In this document: positions 14,218 to 16,173 of the stretch, in pieces | How the letters are laid out: each line of letters begins with the position of its first letter | Position numbering within the stretch: position 1 is the stretch's first letter | NCBI GenBank assembly: GCA_039821125.1 | Contig: JBCBOR010000095.1 | Coordinates: 1-16,173 of the forward strand | DNA: 16,173 bases | From: Thermohalobaculum sp039821125 | GTDB lineage: Bacteria; Pseudomonadota; Alphaproteobacteria; Rhodobacterales; Rhodobacteraceae | Direction of reading: 5' to 3' | Notes under the pieces: generated by a model | Databases searched by the model: none | Seen by the model: only the letters and a program-made list of their open reading frames with translations | What the model was told of the DNA's origin: nothing | Made by a program: the position numbers and the translations under genes

Positions 14218-16173
14218 TTACGCTTTTTCGATGCGGCAGAGTGTGGCTTTGGTCTCTTGCATCTGAGTGACCGAGTCATAGCCATATGTCTGCGCGGTGT
14301 TGGTGCTTTCGCCGAGCACGTAGGGATCGGCTCCGTCTGGGTACTTCTCCCTCAGGTCCTTGCCCTCGAAATGCCCGCCGAAGTGGAACGGCATGAAGAC
14401 GACACCCGAGCCGACACGCTCGGTCACCATCGCGGCGACCTTGACCTTGCCAGCCGGTTTCACACCATGCACCCAGACCTGCTCACCGTCCTTGATGTTT
14501 AGGTTGTTGGCATCGCGCGGATTGATCTCGACGAACATCTCCTGCTGAAGCTCGGCGAGCCACGGGTTCGACCGGGTCTCGTCGCCGCCACCCTCGTACT
14601 CGACTAGACGGCCAGAGGTCAGGATCAGCGGATACTCCTTGGTGTAGTCGTTCTTCTGGATCGACGCATACATGGTCGGCAGACGATAGGCCTTGCGGTC
14701 ATCGTATGTCGGGTACTTGGCGACAAGCTCGCGATCCGGTGCATAGAGCGGCTCGCGGTGGAGCGGCACCGGATCCGGGAAGGTCCAGACGACCGCACGG
14801 GCTTTGGCGTTCCCGAAGGGCGCACACTCGTGCTTGATCGCCACGCGCTGGATGCCGCCAGAGAGGTCGGTCTTCCAGTTCGTCTTCGGACCTGCAATGC
14901 CGTCGATAACAGCACGCTCCTCGTCGGTCAGGTCCTTGTCCCAGCCGAGGTCCATCAGCATCTGCATGGTGAACTCGGGGTACCCGTCCTGGATCTCAGA
15001 TCCTTCGGAGTAGACGCCCTCGGCCAGCAGGTTGTCACCATCCCGCTCAACACCGAACCGGGCACGGAAGGTGAGACCACCTTCGGAGACCGGCTTGGAC
15101 ATATCATAGAGGTTCGGCGTGCCCGGGTGGTTCATCTCACCAGTGCCCCAGGACGGCCACGGCATGCCGTAATAGTCGCCGTCGCACGGTCCGCCCAGCG
15201 CCTGCAGCGTAGTGCGGTCGAATGTATGCTGGTTCGCCATATGCTTCTTGATGCGCTCGGGCGTCTGACCCGTGTAGCCCACCGTCCACATGCCGGCGTT
15301 GATCTCGGCGGTGATGTCCGATCTTAGGCTCGTCGTTCTCGTCGACCGCGATGTTCTGCAGGAACCGCTCGGCAAAGCCCAGCTTCTTGGCGAGCTTCAC
15401 CGCGATCGTGTGATCGGGCAGCGATTCGAACAGCGGATCGACGACCTTGTCGCGCCACTGGATCGAGCGGTTCGACGCGGTGACCGAGCCATAGGTCTCG
15501 AACTGTGTGGCCGCGGGCAGCAGATAGACGCCCTCCTTGCGATCCGGCAGCACGGCGGAGACCGTCGGGTAGGGATCAATCACGACCATCAGGTCGAGCT
15601 TCTCCATCGCCTGTTTCATCTCCGGCCCGCGGGTCTGCGAGTTCGGCGCGTGGCCCCACAGCACCATGCCGCGCACGTTGTCCGGCTGGTCCATGTTTGC
15701 CTTGTCTTCCAGGACACCGTCGATCCAGCGGCTGACAGGGATACCCTTGCCTTCCATCAGATCCTGGCTGGCGAACTGCGAGAGAATGTAGTCGTACTCG
15801 GAGTTTGCCTTGTCCGATGCGGTCTTCTCACCGGCCCAGACGCGCGCCCAGTGCTTCCACGAGCCTGTCTTCAGGCCGTAGTAGCCGGGCAGCGTGTGGG
15901 AAAGAACACCAAGGTCCGTCGCGCCCTGCACGTTGTCGTGGCCGCGGAAGATGTTCGTACCGCCGCCCGAGGTGCCCATGTTGCCCAGCGCCAGCTGCAG
16001 CACACAGTAAGCCCGCGTATTGTTGTTGCCGTTGGTGTGCTGGGTGCCGCCCATGCACCAGATCACGGTGCCGGGGCGGTTGTTGGCCATGGTCCGCGCG
16101 ACGCGGCGCAGTTGCGAGCCCGGCGTGCCGGTGACACGCTCGACCTCTTCCGGGGTCCACTTCGCGACCTCGG
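14218..16173 (-). CDS. fdhA: formate dehydrogenase alpha (molybdenum) subunit, N-terminus off window, frameshifted
   Basis: Catalytic subunit oxidising formate to CO2 at a bis-molybdopterin guanine dinucleotide site. About 650 codons are in the window; the start, any Tat signal, the N-terminal 4Fe-4S site and the Cys/Sec ligand lie beyond the right edge. The 5' segment (16171 to about 15320) is molybdopterin oxidoreductase domain: IWCMGGTQHTNGNNNTRAYC and NIFRGHDNVQGATDLG. The 3' segment (about 15319 to 14218) carries the molybdopterin-dinucleotide-binding domain (LILTSGRLVEYEGGGDETRS, then NPWLAELQQ) and ends TLCRIEKA. The two lie in different frames: the first reads AVDENDEPKI and then leaves the family pattern, running to a stop at 15137; the second resumes with DITAEINAGMWTVGYTG. 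Family members read continuously here, typically EPK(I/L)EDIT. TAA at 14218-14220 is followed by the beta ribosome site, so alpha and beta are tightly coupled. Confidence 0.9.
15316..15325 (-). other. frameshift site in the formate dehydrogenase alpha gene
   Basis: Minus-strand AAGATCGGACATC joins the two family-matching frames. Restoring two bases (giving ATC GAG GAC ATC) recovers EPKIEDITAEINAG; removing one G gives EPKIDITAEINAG. The former fits the family better, so a 2-base loss near 15319 is the simplest explanation. Both flanking segments are fully conserved, with no other decay seen, which favours a sequencing or assembly error or a very recent mutation. Confidence 0.85.

Noticed and set aside
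15316..15325. Programmed ribosomal frameshifting or selenocysteine recoding at the alpha break
   Set aside because: No slippery run or following stem is evident, and the Sec/Cys site of the family lies in the N-terminal part that is outside the window.

Overview
The window looks like a piece of an alphaproteobacterial genome, most likely Rhodobacterales or a near relative. This rests on the GC-rich sequence, on formate dehydrogenase subunits of the kind usually annotated as FDH3 in that group, and on the style of the two-partner-secretion transporter. The taxonomy is inferred from protein character, not from a marker gene. No rRNA, tRNA, CRISPR array, insertion sequence or integrase is visible.

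Left third (1-7771, minus strand): a two-partner (type Vb) secretion locus. A FhaC/ShlB-type outer-membrane transporter (TpsB, 5890-7665) is followed after 103 bases by a very large filamentous-haemagglutinin-like exoprotein (TpsA). TpsA starts at 5786 and stays open for over 1,900 codons to the left edge. It carries an N-terminal TPS secretion domain and long beta-helix repeats, including three tandem units of about 160 residues. The last ~75 bases at the left edge do not look like TpsA. On the plus strand they read as a fragment of a peptide-binding (OppA-type) protein, so the edge may be a junction or a mis-join. All long plus-strand open frames in 166-3866 are antisense shadows.

Middle (7796-10580): a periplasmic OmpA-like protein with four cysteines (minus strand) is divergent from a VgrG type VI secretion spike gene (plus strand). 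No other T6SS structural gene, PAAR, adaptor or effector lies beside vgrG, so it appears to be an orphan spike. A good intrinsic terminator closes the ompA-like unit just upstream of tpsB. A hairpin sits between vgrG and the convergent minus-strand genes.

Right third (10580-16173, minus strand): a respiratory formate dehydrogenase locus in the order alpha (partial, off the right edge), beta (four 4Fe-4S clusters), gamma (cytochrome b), a secreted seven-blade WD40 propeller fused to a class I cytochrome c, and a 44-residue membrane protein overlapping it by four bases. Formate oxidised by alpha would pass electrons through beta to the haem b groups of gamma and then to quinone or, possibly, to the propeller-cytochrome. 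A UUCG-loop terminator lies between beta and gamma and could separate or attenuate the two halves. The alpha gene has a clear reading-frame break near 15319, most simply a 2-base loss, which is either an assembly or sequencing error or a real inactivating mutation.

The features most worth a second look are the alpha frameshift, the left-edge junction, and the propeller-cytochrome plus coupled mini-protein attached to the formate dehydrogenase genes.
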